Part shown: positions 54,553 through 63,391 of the stretch, one piece after another
How the letters are laid out: every line of letters starts with the position of its first letter
Position numbering within the stretch: the stretch's first letter is position 1
Source of the DNA: JAAXGX01 sp965221595
Lineage (GTDB): Bacteria > Acidobacteriota > Vicinamibacteria > Vicinamibacterales > UBA8438
NCBI GenBank assembly: GCA_965221595.1
Contig: OZ244900.1
Coordinates: forward strand, 3,224,001-3,288,000
Length of the DNA: 64,000 nucleotides
Direction: 5' to 3'
Notes under the pieces: model-generated
The model's database searches: none
What the model was told of the DNA's origin: nothing
Seen by the model: the letters and a program-made list of their open reading frames with translations, nothing else
Position numbers and translations under genes: made by a program

Positions 54553-56087
54553 CGCGTGTTCCAACCCGTCACGGTGATGCGGATGTGGCCGCGGATACGC
54601 CGCCCGCGGCGGAAGGGTATGCGGCCGACCAGCGCGCCGTCGTCTCGCTCCAGCGCGAGGTCGAGCGACGTGCGGTTCGGCGCCCGGCTGTCCCAGCCGT
54701 ACCGCACCCGGTCGCGACCGTCCGCGGCGTGCGCGACCTCGACGTTCAGTTTGTCGACGAACAGGAGTCCGCCTTCGTAGTGATCGCCGGCGCGGCGGCC
54801 AGCCGCTTCGTACTCGGGAACGCGAATCTCCACCCGCAGGGCGAAGCCTGACGTCCGCCGGCGGCGCACGACCCGCGCCCCGCGCATCAGGAACGCGGTG
54901 AACAGCTTCGTCGGCCCGCCGGTGAGCTGTTCGTACGTCCGGAAGACAGCCGACCCTTCGCTGTACGTGCGCCGGTGGAGCTCGACAGGCAGGCCGCGGA
55001 CGCCGAACACGGTGTCGATGTGGTACGCCACGCCGACCTCGGCCTTCCCCTCGGCGGCCTCCGTCACGGCTCTCGGCAGGGCAATCTCCGTGTCCACCAG
55101 CTCGACCAGCACGCGGGTGTCGCCGAAGAGGAAGCGGGACAGATTCTGATAGCCGGACTCGGAGTTGACGAGTCCGTAGTGGCCGGAGTGGCTGCGGTGC
55201 ACGAACGCGCGCGGCGCGCCCCGCACCGCGGCGTTCCGAATCTGCACGAGCCCGTCGCTCAGGGGCCCGACCGCACGTTTCGACAGCCCCAACGCAGCGC
55301 CGTAGTCGCGCCAGTCGGTGCCGACCAGGCAGAAGAACCGCTCCGCGGGAAAGTGCCCGTTCAGCGAATCGAGCGGCTCAGCGGGCGGCAGGTCGAGAAA
55401 CTCGCGCATCCGGCGCGGGCCGAAGTTCCCGGCGTTGTGCGGATCGAGGAAGTCCCGCAGCCCCTCCAGCCAGCCCAGCCCGCGGCGGAACTCGATGCCG
55501 CCGTGGGGTGTGCCGTACGTGAAGACCTTGTCCACGCCCTTCCGGCGCCAGTCGCCGGACTGCCCGCCGTCGAGATCCGGAATGTCCCGATTCTGCAGGT
55601 AGCAGCGGCAGATGAGGCCGCCCATGGAGTGGGCGACGAGGCAGGCGCGGAAGCGGGCCGGATCCTCTCCCTCGTCCAGTACGGCGTCGCGCACGTGCCG
55701 CAGGAAGCGCCGCAGCTCGCGGGCATGAAACTCTATCTCGCGACGCCGGCCGTCCCCGAACTCCTCGTCAACGACATCGTAGTAGCGGAAGATCCAGATG
55801 GAGCGGCCCGGCGTGGGCCCCCGCGGCAGAATCTCGCTGCCGCTGTAGGCATCCACGTAGCCGTGGTCCTTCATCAGGCGAATGACCGGCGACTCGAACA
55901 CATGGGGCCGCACCTCCCCCGTGTGGAGCTGCCGAACCCTGGTGGAACCGAGGTTGAACCCCGTGTACGGAGTCGCTACCGTCGCCTCGATCTCCCCCTG
56001 GCTGCCCGCGTAGCCCCGCAGGTAGACGATGGGAAAGTAGGGTGCCTCGACCACGGCGTTTCGAAACGTAACACATCTCGCATGCAA
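54549..56087 (-). CDS. Alpha/beta hydrolase (lipase/esterase-like)
   Basis: The 512-residue protein has an N-terminal hydrolase unit: PIVYLRGYAGSQGEI (oxyanion region), CLVAHSMGGLICRCYLQN with the nucleophile Ser in the AHSMGG elbow, and GVDKVFTYGTPHGGIEFRRG, as in PGAP1/lecithin-cholesterol-acyltransferase-like lipases. His in HRSHSGHYGLVN may complete the triad. The last ~180 residues form beta domains with no identity I know. No signal peptide is evident. Its stop codon shares the CTAG tetramer with the stop of the convergent receptor gene. The start is uncertain; a GTG at 56054 is an alternative. Confidence 0.72.
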   Translation of the reverse strand: MHARCVTFRNAVVEAPYFPIVYLRGYAGSQGEIEATVATPYTGFNLGSTRVRQLHTGEVRPHVFESPVIRLMKDHGYVDAYSGSEILPRGPTPGRSIWIFRYYDVVDEEFGDGRRREIEFHARELRRFLRHVRDAVLDEGEDPARFRACLVAHSMGGLICRCYLQNRDIPDLDGGQSGDWRRKGVDKVFTYGTPHGGIEFRRGLGWLEGLRDFLDPHNAGNFGPRRMREFLDLPPAEPLDSLNGHFPAERFFCLVGTDWRDYGAALGLSKRAVGPLSDGLVQIRNAAVRGAPRAFVHRSHSGHYGLVNSESGYQNLSRFLFGDTRVLVELVDTEIALPRAVTEAAEGKAEVGVAYHIDTVFGVRGLPVELHRRTYSEGSAVFRTYEQLTGGPTKLFTAFLMRGARVVRRRRTSGFALRVEIRVPEYEAAGRRAGDHYEGGLLFVDKLNVEVAHAADGRDRVRYGWDSRAPNRTSLDLALERDDGALVGRIPFRRGRRIRGHIRITVTGWNTR

Positions 56088-56229
56088 TCCGGTTGCACTC
56101 CATCGAGGTCGGCCCGGGGGGAGGGGGAAGGGGGGACCGTGGACAACGCCGGACTATCAATCGGACGCGGTCGCGCGCCCGAACCCCGGCGTCCGCTGGG
56201 GGCAGTGCCGGCGCGGGCGGCAGCGCCGG

Positions 56230-57597
56230 TTACTCCTCGCGCAACGCACGTCCCAGACTGTCCACTATCGGCTTGAGGAGATAGTCGATGGGCGTACGCG
56301 CACCGGTGACAATCATCACCTCGGCCGGCATGCCGGGCACCAGCGCCAGGCTCGACAGGCCGGGCTGGTCCGGGTCGAGAGCGACGCGTGCCTCGTACCA
56401 CGACGCGCCGGTCCGCGGGTCGGCCAAACGGTCCGCCGAGACGCGGACGACGCGGCCGCCGAGGCGCGGAGCCCCGAGCTGCGAATAGGCTGTCAGCCGC
56501 ACCTGCGCCTCCAGCCCCAGGGATATCGTCTCGATATCGTTGGGCGCCACGCGCGCCTCGATGATGAGCCGGTCGTTGGCGGGCACCACATCCATCAGCC
56601 GCTCGCCGGCGGCCACGACGCCGCCCTCCGTGAACACCCGCAAGTCCATCACGGTGCCGGCCACCGGAGCGGTCACGCGCGTGCGCTCCGCCACGTCGCG
56701 GGCCGCGGCCAACTGCTCGCGCAGATCCGAGAGGCGCGTCTCCACCTCGCGCAGCTCGGCCACCACCTCGGCCAGCCGCACATTGCCCAGTTCGTCCATG
56801 ACCAGGCGGGTTTCGTCGATGGTCTGCTCGATGCTGGCGATACGCGCCTGGTTGCGGACGCGGTCGCCGACGATTTCCGTCTCGGCGCGCTCCATCGCGA
56901 GCAGCCGCGGCTTGGGCTCGAGCCCGCGCTCGACGAGCTCGCGCACGGCCTCGAGCTCCTCGGCCAGCAGGGCGCGGCGGCGGTCCTGGGCCTGCAGCTC
57001 GGCCTGCAGCCCGGCGGATTCCTCGCGGAGCTGCTCGATGCGCCGCTGGTGGATGGCACGCTGGTTGGCCAACGAGACGGCGCGCGCGCGGAAGATGCGC
57101 TCCTGGGTGGCCATGACCTCGGCGGCCGCGGCGTCGTCGAGGGCTGCGCCTGCCAGCCACTCGGGCCAGCGGATGGCCGGGCGGCCGTCGCGCTCGGCCT
57201 CCAGCCGCGCGTTGAGCGCCGCCGCCGAGCGGTGGCGCCCCTCGAGCAGGGCGAGCCGGGCGCGCGCCGAGGTGTCGTCGAGGACGATGAGCGTCTGCCC
57301 GGCGGCCACCTGGTCACCGTCGACCACCAGGATCTCTTCGACGATGCCCCCCTCCATGTGCTGCACGGTGCGGCGCTCGGTGCTCACGCCGACGATGCCC
57401 GGCGCGATGGCGGCGCTCTCCAGCGGGGCCACCGCCGCCCACGTGCCGAAGCCGCCCACGAAGACCGTCACCACGACCAGCCCGGCGGTCATGCTGCGGC
57501 GGATACCCATCTCGCGCCGCTCCCCGGGCGGGGCCTCCGGCGCGGGCCTCGGGGCGAGGACGGTGTGGGTGGGCCGGGGGGCAATCTCTTCGCTCAT
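56230..57597 (-). CDS. HlyD-family membrane fusion protein of a type I secretion system
   Basis: The 455-residue protein has a Pro-rich cytoplasmic tail, one membrane helix (SMTAGLVVVTVFVGGFGTWA), a lipoyl half (TVQHMEGGIVEEILVVDGDQ), a long coiled-coil hairpin (~150-320, rich in E/R/A/L) and the second half ending RVTAPVAGTVMDLRVFTEGG, then VVPANDRLIIEARVAPNDIE and VMIVTGARTPIDYLLKPIVD. This matches HlyD/PrtE adaptors that join an inner-membrane ABC exporter to a TolC-type channel. The PrtD-type ABC gene is 0.8 kb upstream on the same strand. No TolC or RTX substrate gene is in the window. Confidence 0.9.
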   Translation of the reverse strand: MSEEIAPRPTHTVLAPRPAPEAPPGERREMGIRRSMTAGLVVVTVFVGGFGTWAAVAPLESAAIAPGIVGVSTERRTVQHMEGGIVEEILVVDGDQVAAGQTLIVLDDTSARARLALLEGRHRSAAALNARLEAERDGRPAIRWPEWLAGAALDDAAAAEVMATQERIFRARAVSLANQRAIHQRRIEQLREESAGLQAELQAQDRRRALLAEELEAVRELVERGLEPKPRLLAMERAETEIVGDRVRNQARIASIEQTIDETRLVMDELGNVRLAEVVAELREVETRLSDLREQLAAARDVAERTRVTAPVAGTVMDLRVFTEGGVVAAGERLMDVVPANDRLIIEARVAPNDIETISLGLEAQVRLTAYSQLGAPRLGGRVVRVSADRLADPRTGASWYEARVALDPDQPGLSSLALVPGMPAEVMIVTGARTPIDYLLKPIVDSLGRALREE

Positions 57598-57674
57598 CGG
57601 TCATTCCAGCCGGATATGGGGTAACCGGAGGTGCGCGGCGGCGGGCTTGGGGCTCGGGTGCCGCGTTCCACGCA

Positions 57675-57926
57675 CTACGCGACGTCCCGGTCGCGCCGGC
57701 CGGCGAGGAAACCCTCGAGTGAGCCTTCCAGCTTCGCCATGCGCTCGCGCAGCTCGGCGAGCTCGTGGTTCACCTGATCGAACCGTCCGGTCATCTCCTG
57801 CCGCAGGCCGGTCACCTCCTGCCGCAGGCCGGCCATCTCCTGCCGCAGGGCACGGATGTCGGCCCGAACCCAGCCGAACAGTCCGACTATCAGCGCCGGC
57901 GTCAACCAGGGAATCAGGCCTTCCAT
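57675..57926 (-). CDS. Small membrane-anchored coiled-coil protein
   Basis: The 83-residue protein has one N-terminal membrane helix (PWLTPALIVGLFGWV) and then a coiled coil with heptads RQEMAGL, RQEVTGL, RQEMTGR followed by FDQVNHELAELRERMAKLEG. Function unknown; size and layout match small helper or stator-like membrane proteins common in this kind of genome. The heptads are encoded by a 21-bp tandem repeat. It lies 77 nt ahead of the HlyD gene on the same strand. Confidence 0.65.
   Translation of the reverse strand: MEGLIPWLTPALIVGLFGWVRADIRALRQEMAGLRQEVTGLRQEMTGRFDQVNHELAELRERMAKLEGSLEGFLAGRRDRDVA
57791..57853. repeat. Three 21-bp tandem repeats encoding coiled-coil heptads
   Basis: Three units share the core CTCCTGCCGCAGG and differ at a few positions. 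Each encodes exactly one heptad, so unit gain or loss would keep both frame and coiled-coil register. Confidence 0.8.
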
Positions 57927-57962
57927 TCACTTCACCTTATCACGCACCCTGCCCGGCCTTGC

Positions 57963-58053
57963 CAGCCCGTGGCAAGAGCTCTTGCCGTGTTCCGGCCGTG
58001 CGCGGCATTGGCACGACCGCGTTTCGGTGCGGCGCAGGGTTTGCCACGGGCTG
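57963..58053. repeat. 91-bp segment with 13-bp terminal inverted repeats and an inner palindrome
   Basis: CAGCCCGTGGCAA at one end and TTGCCACGGGCTG at the other are exact inverted repeats. An overlapping 16-bp perfect palindrome, GGCAAGAGCTCTTGCC, is at 57971-57986. The end sequence CAGCCCGTGG also begins the element at 34349. It fills the gap between the Cys-rich gene stop and the coiled-coil gene. Confidence 0.7.
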
Positions 58054-58263
58054 TCACCCCTCCCGCTGCCCTCTGCGCGCAGGTGGCTGCGCGGGCCGGC
58101 ACGTCGCGCACAGACCGTACGGCCGGTCCACGGCCTGCGCGCGGCACCCCCGGCAGGTGTGCTGGGCGCACAGCCAGCGATCGGCGACGCGCAGTACCTG
58201 CTCCTTGCCGCCGCACACGTCGCACCGCTCCAACCCGGTCAGGACGTAGCGCTTCACCCGCAT
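58054..58263 (-). CDS. Small Cys-rich zinc-ribbon-like protein
   Basis: The 69-residue protein has CDVCGG, then CAQHTCRGC and GLCATC, i.e. four Cys pairs or near-pairs suited to one or two zinc sites, with basic flanks. ATG at 58263 is preferred over an upstream ATG because GGGAGGAA lies about 10 nt before it. No family recognised; could be a nucleic-acid-binding or assembly factor. It sits between the two halves of the secretion system on the same strand. Confidence 0.6.
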   Translation of the reverse strand: MRVKRYVLTGLERCDVCGGKEQVLRVADRWLCAQHTCRGCRAQAVDRPYGLCATCRPAQPPARRGQREG

Positions 58264-58396
58264 CGCCCGACTTCCTCCCGGCATCGCTCGCTGCCAGACC
58301 ATCGAGCGTCGTCTGGCTGCTCCGGCTGGCGCCCGCCCAGCCCTGCGGGGGCCGGCGCCGTCTTGCGGGCGCGGGCGCCGCGGGCAGTGCGAACGT

Positions 58397-60121
58397 TCAG
58401 GAGGCCCCCGCCTGGACCGCCTTGTCCGGCTTCACGGGCGTCAGGTTGGCCCGGCGCAAGGTGCCCAGGATCTCGTCGCGGGGGCCGTAGGCCTCCATCG
58501 CCCCCGCCCTGAGCACCAGCACCCTGTCCGCCAGCGCCATGATGCCGGCGCGCTGGGCAATGAGCACGATGGTGCAACCACGCTCGCGCAGCCGGCGCAC
58601 CGTGTCGGCCAGCGCCAGCTCGCCGTCGCCGTCGAGGTGCGCGTTCGGCTCGTCGAGGACGAGCAGCGCCGGGTTGCCGAAGACGGCGCGCGCCAGCGCG
58701 ACCCGCTGCCGCTGGCCGCCGGAGATGGGCACGCCGCCCACGCCGATGGGCGTGTCGTAGCCGCGCGGCAGGCCGAGAACGATGTCGTGCGCACCGGCGA
58801 GCTGGGCAGCAGCCACCACGTCCTCGTCGCTGGCCGCGCCCAGGCGTGCGATGTTGTCGCGCACCGTGCCGCGAAACAACTCGACACTCTGCGGCACGTA
58901 ACCGACGTGGCGCCCGCGGTCGGCGTCGGGCCAGGCGGTGACGTCGGCGCCGTCGAGCCGCACATGGCCGGTGGACGGCCGCAGCGAGCCCACCAGCAGA
59001 CGCACCAGGGTGGTCTTGCCGGCACCCGAGGGTCCCACGATGCCCAGCACCTCGCCGGCCCTGATACCCAGCGAGATCTGGCGGACGATGGGCAGGCGCA
59101 CACCGGGCGGGACGTAGTTCACCTTGTCGAAGACGACGTTGCCGGCCGGGCGCGGCAGGACCGTGCCGCCCTCGTCGGGCGGGGCCCGCTCGAGCAGCTC
59201 GGCCAGCCGCTGGTAGGCCGCACGGGCACTGACGAAGTTGCGCCAGGAGGCGATGAGCTGCTCCATCGGGGCCAGGCCGCGCGCCGCGATAACCGCGGCA
59301 GCGACGATGCTGCCAGCCGACATCTGGTTGCCGATGACCAGGTAGCCGCCCACGCCCAGCATGGACGCCTGCAGGCCGAAGCGCAGCGCCTTGGCAGTGG
59401 CTGAGATGCCGCCCGAGGCATCGGTGGCCGAGGTCTGCTGGTCGAGACTGACCGCGGTGGTTTCCCGCCAGCGGCGCGCCAGGTCGGGCAACATCCCCAT
59501 CGCGGTGATGGCGTCGGCGTTGCGGATGGCGGCGTCCGCATCGTTCAGGGCGCGCACCGACGCGCTGTTGGCCTCGGTGAGCCGCTTGCGGGTGGTCAGG
59601 TCGTTGAGCGCGGCGCACGCGAACAACGCGATGGCGCCGAGCAGGCCGATCCAGCCCAGCACCGGGTGGATGACGAAGACGATGGCAAGAAAGACGGGCG
59701 CCCACGGCGCATCGAACAGCGGCATGATGCCCGCGCCGGCGAAGTAGCCGCGCACCGTGGCCAGGTCGCGCAGCCCCTGCGCCGAGACGCCGCCCCCGGC
59801 GCGGCGTGCCTCGGCGATGGAACCGCCCAGGACGGGGCTGCCCAGCTCGCGCTCGAACCAGGCGCCCACGCGCGCCAGGATGCGGTTGCGCACGGCGTCG
59901 AGCAGGCCGAAGGTGGCCAGCCCCACCGCCACCATGGCGCTGAGCGCCAGCAGGGTGTCGATGTTGCTGGTGGTCAGCACCCGGTCGTAGACCTGCATCA
60001 TGTACATGGGTACGGTCAGCATGAGCAGGTTGACGCAGGCGCTGAACAAGGCCACGCCCACCCAGGCGCGTCGGCACGCGGCCATGGCCTGCTGCAGGGG
60101 GCCGGGCTGCCTGGCTTCCAT
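58397..60121 (-). CDS. PrtD-type type I secretion ABC transporter
   Basis: The 574-residue protein joins six membrane helices (VALFSACVNLLMLTVPMYMM, MQVYDRVLTTSNIDTLLALS at the start) to an ATPase with GIVGPSGAGKTTLVRLLVG, ISGGQRQRVALARAVF and LLVLDEPNAHLD. The DAPWAPVFLAIVFVIHPVLG block and absence of an N-terminal C39 peptidase place it with PrtD/AprD-like type I exporters rather than bacteriocin exporters. It pairs with the HlyD-type adaptor downstream. It begins 8 nt after the polysaccharide-exporter ATPase stop, so two different exporters share a transcript. Confidence 0.9.
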   Translation of the reverse strand: MEARQPGPLQQAMAACRRAWVGVALFSACVNLLMLTVPMYMMQVYDRVLTTSNIDTLLALSAMVAVGLATFGLLDAVRNRILARVGAWFERELGSPVLGGSIAEARRAGGGVSAQGLRDLATVRGYFAGAGIMPLFDAPWAPVFLAIVFVIHPVLGWIGLLGAIALFACAALNDLTTRKRLTEANSASVRALNDADAAIRNADAITAMGMLPDLARRWRETTAVSLDQQTSATDASGGISATAKALRFGLQASMLGVGGYLVIGNQMSAGSIVAAAVIAARGLAPMEQLIASWRNFVSARAAYQRLAELLERAPPDEGGTVLPRPAGNVVFDKVNYVPPGVRLPIVRQISLGIRAGEVLGIVGPSGAGKTTLVRLLVGSLRPSTGHVRLDGADVTAWPDADRGRHVGYVPQSVELFRGTVRDNIARLGAASDEDVVAAAQLAGAHDIVLGLPRGYDTPIGVGGVPISGGQRQRVALARAVFGNPALLVLDEPNAHLDGDGELALADTVRRLRERGCTIVLIAQRAGIMALADRVLVLRAGAMEAYGPRDEILGTLRRANLTPVKPDKAVQAGAS

Positions 60122-60129
60122 CGTCGCTC

Positions 60130-60873
60130 TCAGGAGGCCGCCGGCACATCGCGACGGATGCCGGCGGGGTGGTCGCCGGTCACCGCGCCGCCCTCGAGCC
60201 GCACCACGCGGTTGCAGACGCGCTCGATGAGTCGCTCGTTGTGCGAGGCCAGCACGAGGATGCCCGCGTCGTCGAGCAGGGTGTGCAGGCGGGTGTTGAC
60301 CTTGTCGAGGAAGGCGGCGTCGCCCGCGCCGATCCACTCGTCCATCAGCAGGATCTCCGGTTGCACAGCGGTGGAGATGGCGAACGCCAGGCGCGCCTTC
60401 ATGCCGGCCGAGTAGCAGAACAGCGGCAGCTCGAGGTAGTCGCCCAGCTCGGTGAACTCGGCGATGTCGGCGGTGCGGCGCTCTATCTCCTGGCGCGTCA
60501 GGCCGGCGGCCAGGCCGCAGATGCGGATGTTCTCCAGGCCGGTGGCGTCGCCCTCCATGCCGAGCTTCAGGCTGAAGAGCGTGGTCACGCGGCCCTGGAC
60601 GCGGACCCGCCCGCGCGCCGGCTCGTAGACGCCGGCGATGGTTCGCAGCAGCGTCGACTTGCCGGCGCCGTTGGCGCCGGTAAGGCCCACCCGGTCGCCC
60701 TGCCGCAGGCGCAGCGAGACGTCGCGCAGCGCGTGGACGGTGACCGTGTGGCGCGTGCCGTAGCTGACGCGCGCCCCGATGCGGCGCCCCAACAGCCGCT
60801 TCTTCAGCGAGCGGCTCTCGGCCCCGTAGATGGGAAAGTCGACGGCGACGTTCTCGAGATCGACGGCCAGCAT
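60130..60873 (-). CDS. ABC-2 polysaccharide exporter ATPase (KpsT/Wzt-type)
   Basis: The 247-residue ATPase has RVGLTGANGAGKSTLLRTIA (Walker A), GMEGDATGLENIRI, the unusual signature CYSAGMKARLAFAIS typical of capsule and O-antigen exporters, and ILLMDEWIGAGDAAF (Walker B). It lacks the long C-terminal carbohydrate-binding domain of some Wzt proteins, so it should export undecorated chains as KpsT does. ATG at 60873 is the family start. The stop of the permease gene lies 10 nt upstream. Confidence 0.9.
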   Translation of the reverse strand: MLAVDLENVAVDFPIYGAESRSLKKRLLGRRIGARVSYGTRHTVTVHALRDVSLRLRQGDRVGLTGANGAGKSTLLRTIAGVYEPARGRVRVQGRVTTLFSLKLGMEGDATGLENIRICGLAAGLTRQEIERRTADIAEFTELGDYLELPLFCYSAGMKARLAFAISTAVQPEILLMDEWIGAGDAAFLDKVNTRLHTLLDDAGILVLASHNERLIERVCNRVVRLEGGAVTGDHPAGIRRDVPAAS

Positions 60874-60883
60874 GGCTCGGCTG

Positions 60884-61837
60884 CTACACCCAGTAGGGCA
60901 CACGGCTCCGGTAGCGCGCGAAGACGAGCCAGGTCAGCGTCCAGCCGGCGGCCGTGACCGCCAACACCAGCATCCAGGTGACCGCGGGCAGCCCCTGGCC
61001 CAACAGCGGCGCGCGGACGAGCTCGATGAAATAGGTGAAGGGATTGTACAGCGCCAGGTGGGAGCGCGCGCCGAGCTGGTCGGGAATCCAGATGACCGGC
61101 GTCACGAAGAAGACCACCCGCATGACGCTGCCCACTATCTGCGCCACGTCCCGGAAGCGCGCGCAGACCGTGCCCAGCAGCAGGCCCACCCAGACGGCGT
61201 TGACCACCACCAGCACCAGCCCGGGCACCAGCAGCAGCGCGTGCAGGCCGGCCGCCACCCCGAAGATGACGGCGACCCCCACGTACACCAGCCCGTTGTG
61301 GGCCATCGTCAGGAGGTTCTCCCACACGTCCTTGAAGACGAACATCGCCAGCGGCCGCCGGGCGTTCGTGATCCACACCTTGTGGCGTACGAACACGGTG
61401 CAGCTCCGATTGACGGCGGCCTGCACGAACTGCCAGGCGATGAACCCCAGGGCCACGTGCGGCAGGTAGCGCTCCAGCGGCATGTTGAACAGGCGCCCGT
61501 AGAGCAGCCCCAGCGCCGTGACGAGGACAGCCAGCGAGATGGTCAGCCACAGCGGGCCGAGGATGGACCGCCGGTAGCCGCGGCGCATGCCCTGCACCCC
61601 CATCGCGGACCACAGCTCCCAGCAGTGCAAGCCTGCGAGGAGGTCGGCCGCCGCCAGGGCCGACCGCGACGGCCGCGACGGCGCGGCCGCGGGCAGGGAG
61701 ACCACCCGCGGCGGAGCCGCGTCCGGGGTCGGGGTGTGGTCCAGGGTCGGGGGCGGGGTCGTGATCGCGGACTGCAAGCCGGGACCGGGGCGGGAGCCGA
61801 GGCCGGTACCGGAGCCGGTGGACACTTCGCTGCTCAC
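60884..61837 (-). CDS. ABC-2 polysaccharide exporter permease (KpsM/Wzm-type)
   Basis: The 317-residue protein has a long Pro/Ser/Gly-rich cytoplasmic tail (~residues 1-75) and then six membrane helices: RRGYRRSILGPLWLTISLAV, VTALGLLYGRLFNM, LPHVALGFIAWQFVQAAV, FRDVAQIVGSVMRVVFFVTP and the ending FARYRSRVPYWV, all typical of KpsM/RfbD. The FVTPVIW and NPFTYFIELVRAPLLG blocks are hallmarks. The tail is unusual in length. GTG at 61837 overlaps the stop of the 51-residue gene upstream (GTGA). Confidence 0.9.
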   Translation of the reverse strand: MSSEVSTGSGTGLGSRPGPGLQSAITTPPPTLDHTPTPDAAPPRVVSLPAAAPSRPSRSALAAADLLAGLHCWELWSAMGVQGMRRGYRRSILGPLWLTISLAVLVTALGLLYGRLFNMPLERYLPHVALGFIAWQFVQAAVNRSCTVFVRHKVWITNARRPLAMFVFKDVWENLLTMAHNGLVYVGVAVIFGVAAGLHALLLVPGLVLVVVNAVWVGLLLGTVCARFRDVAQIVGSVMRVVFFVTPVIWIPDQLGARSHLALYNPFTYFIELVRAPLLGQGLPAVTWMLVLAVTAAGWTLTWLVFARYRSRVPYWV

Positions 61838-61989
61838 GCCGCGTCACCCGACACGCGCCGGCCCTCCGACAACCGCTCGGCGAGGCGCGTCTCCTCAGGG
61901 AGATCCTTCCACAGGTTGCGCTGCGACGTGACCACCAGACCCGCCAGCCCCACGCCGACGGCGGGGATGGCGATCAGTTCCGACGACAT
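61834..61989 (-). CDS. 51-residue membrane protein heading the exporter operon
   Basis: A single N-terminal helix (LIAIPAVGVGLAGLVVTSQR) is followed by a charged segment (DLPEETRLAERLSEGRR). It resembles the coiled-coil protein at 57675-57926 with the coiled coil cut short. GGAGAG lies 8 nt before the ATG and TATACAAT about 40 nt upstream is a plausible -10 region. Its stop overlaps the permease start, so it is the coupled first gene of the exporter run. Function unknown. Confidence 0.6.
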   Translation of the reverse strand: MSSELIAIPAVGVGLAGLVVTSQRNLWKDLPEETRLAERLSEGRRVSGDAA

Positions 61990-62244
61990 GCGAATTACTC
62001 TCCGGACGGCGCGTATCTCGGGGCAGATTGTATACCGGCGCGGCGGCCGGCCCGGCGCGTTCGTCCAGCCCCGGCGCGCCCTGGCCAACCCCGGCGCCGG
62101 GCGGGTACCAGTGGCTGACACCGGCCGACGCGGCGTTCGGCGGCGATGCGGGCACTGGGTGCCGCCCAGACGGGCATGGTATGGTCCGCGATACTCGCGT
62201 GGGTTTCGCCGGTAGCGGTTCGGGACGACGCCGACAGGAGCGCT

Positions 62245-63204
62245 ATGACCAGCATGTCGTCGGACTACGAGAACCAGGCGCGCGAGCAGATCCGCCGCTG
62301 GAAGAGCCCCGACCAGCGCTGGTTCGGCCAGACCATGCGCCAGATCGGCTGGCCCGTCGCCCCCGTGAAGACGCTGATCGGGAAAGCAGCGGCCGCCACC
62401 GAACTGCGTTCCGTTTTCGACAAGGCATTCGCCGGAACGGTGCGCGTTCTCTTGGGTGCTGCCGCCTGGACCGTGCCTCGCAAAGCGGTCTACGCCAGGT
62501 TTCGCCAACAGGGGCATAAGGTTGATGGGCGCGCGGGCATCTTGGAGCTCGACCTGGAGGCGGTGGACGCCGTGGTCGGCCGGCTGGACGCCAAGTACAC
62601 CGGGCTGGCGTTCGTGGAGGGAGCGGCTGCCGGCGCCGCCGGCGTTCCCGGTCTGGTAGCCGACATTCCGGCGTTGCTCGCCTTGAACCTCCGCGCGATC
62701 GGCGAATACGCCACCTGCTACGGATTCGATGTTACTGCTCAACGGGGACGCGTCTTCGCCATGAACGTGCTGGGCCTGGCGTCCAGCCCGAGTGATGCAG
62801 CGAAGGCACCCGTGATGGCCGAGTTGGCGAAAATCGCTGCCGACGCCGCGAAGAAGAAGGCGTGGAAGGAATTGAAGGAGAAGGCATTTGTGGCGGTTGT
62901 GAAGAAGATCGCCAAGGCGTTGGGCATACGTCTCACGAAGGCCAAGCTGGCCCAGGCTGTCCCGATCCTGGGCGCGGCCGTGGGAGGGGGGTTCAACGCG
63001 TACTATACGGCGCGCGTCTGCGACACGGCCCACCACCTCTATCGGGAACGATTCCTCGCGGAGAAGTACAGGCCGGACGTCATCGACCTGACCGCCGAGC
63101 CGGCCGCGGGGCCGGGATGGGAGCCTCGCTACCCGGACGCAGACGAGGACATTCTGCGGGCGGTGCGGTCGAGCGCGTCGGACGACCGCGACCACCGCGT
63201 CTGA
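62245..63204 (+). CDS. EcsC-family protein
   Basis: The 319-residue protein matches the EcsC family: VDAVVGRLDAKYTGLAFVEG, AAGAAGVPGLVADIPALLAL, NLRAIGEYATCYGFD in the centre, a Lys/Ala-rich helical part (AADAAKKKAWKELKEKAFVA) and VPILGAAVGGGFNAYYTARV, a Gly-rich membrane-touching segment. EcsC proteins are peripheral membrane proteins linked to ABC exporters and secretion in Bacillus; the biochemical role is not settled. AGGAG is 4-5 nt upstream of ATG 62245. It is divergent from the exporter operon, consistent with a shared regulatory space. Confidence 0.8.
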   Translation: MTSMSSDYENQAREQIRRWKSPDQRWFGQTMRQIGWPVAPVKTLIGKAAAATELRSVFDKAFAGTVRVLLGAAAWTVPRKAVYARFRQQGHKVDGRAGILELDLEAVDAVVGRLDAKYTGLAFVEGAAAGAAGVPGLVADIPALLALNLRAIGEYATCYGFDVTAQRGRVFAMNVLGLASSPSDAAKAPVMAELAKIAADAAKKKAWKELKEKAFVAVVKKIAKALGIRLTKAKLAQAVPILGAAVGGGFNAYYTARVCDTAHHLYRERFLAEKYRPDVIDLTAEPAAGPGWEPRYPDADEDILRAVRSSASDDRDHRV

Positions 63205-63391
63205 GTGTCTCGGTGCGGCCGGTTCGGCGGCGGACGCCGACACTCCCGCCAACGTTCCTGGACACCAACCCGCAACCTGTGCGCTGAGACGGCGCGGATG
63301 CCCGCCGGGCTCGCGGGGCGCCGGGAGGCGCCGACCGGCGGCAGCCGGCGGGCTGGTTGCGGCAGCCGGGGGCCTATGCGACCTATGCGGT

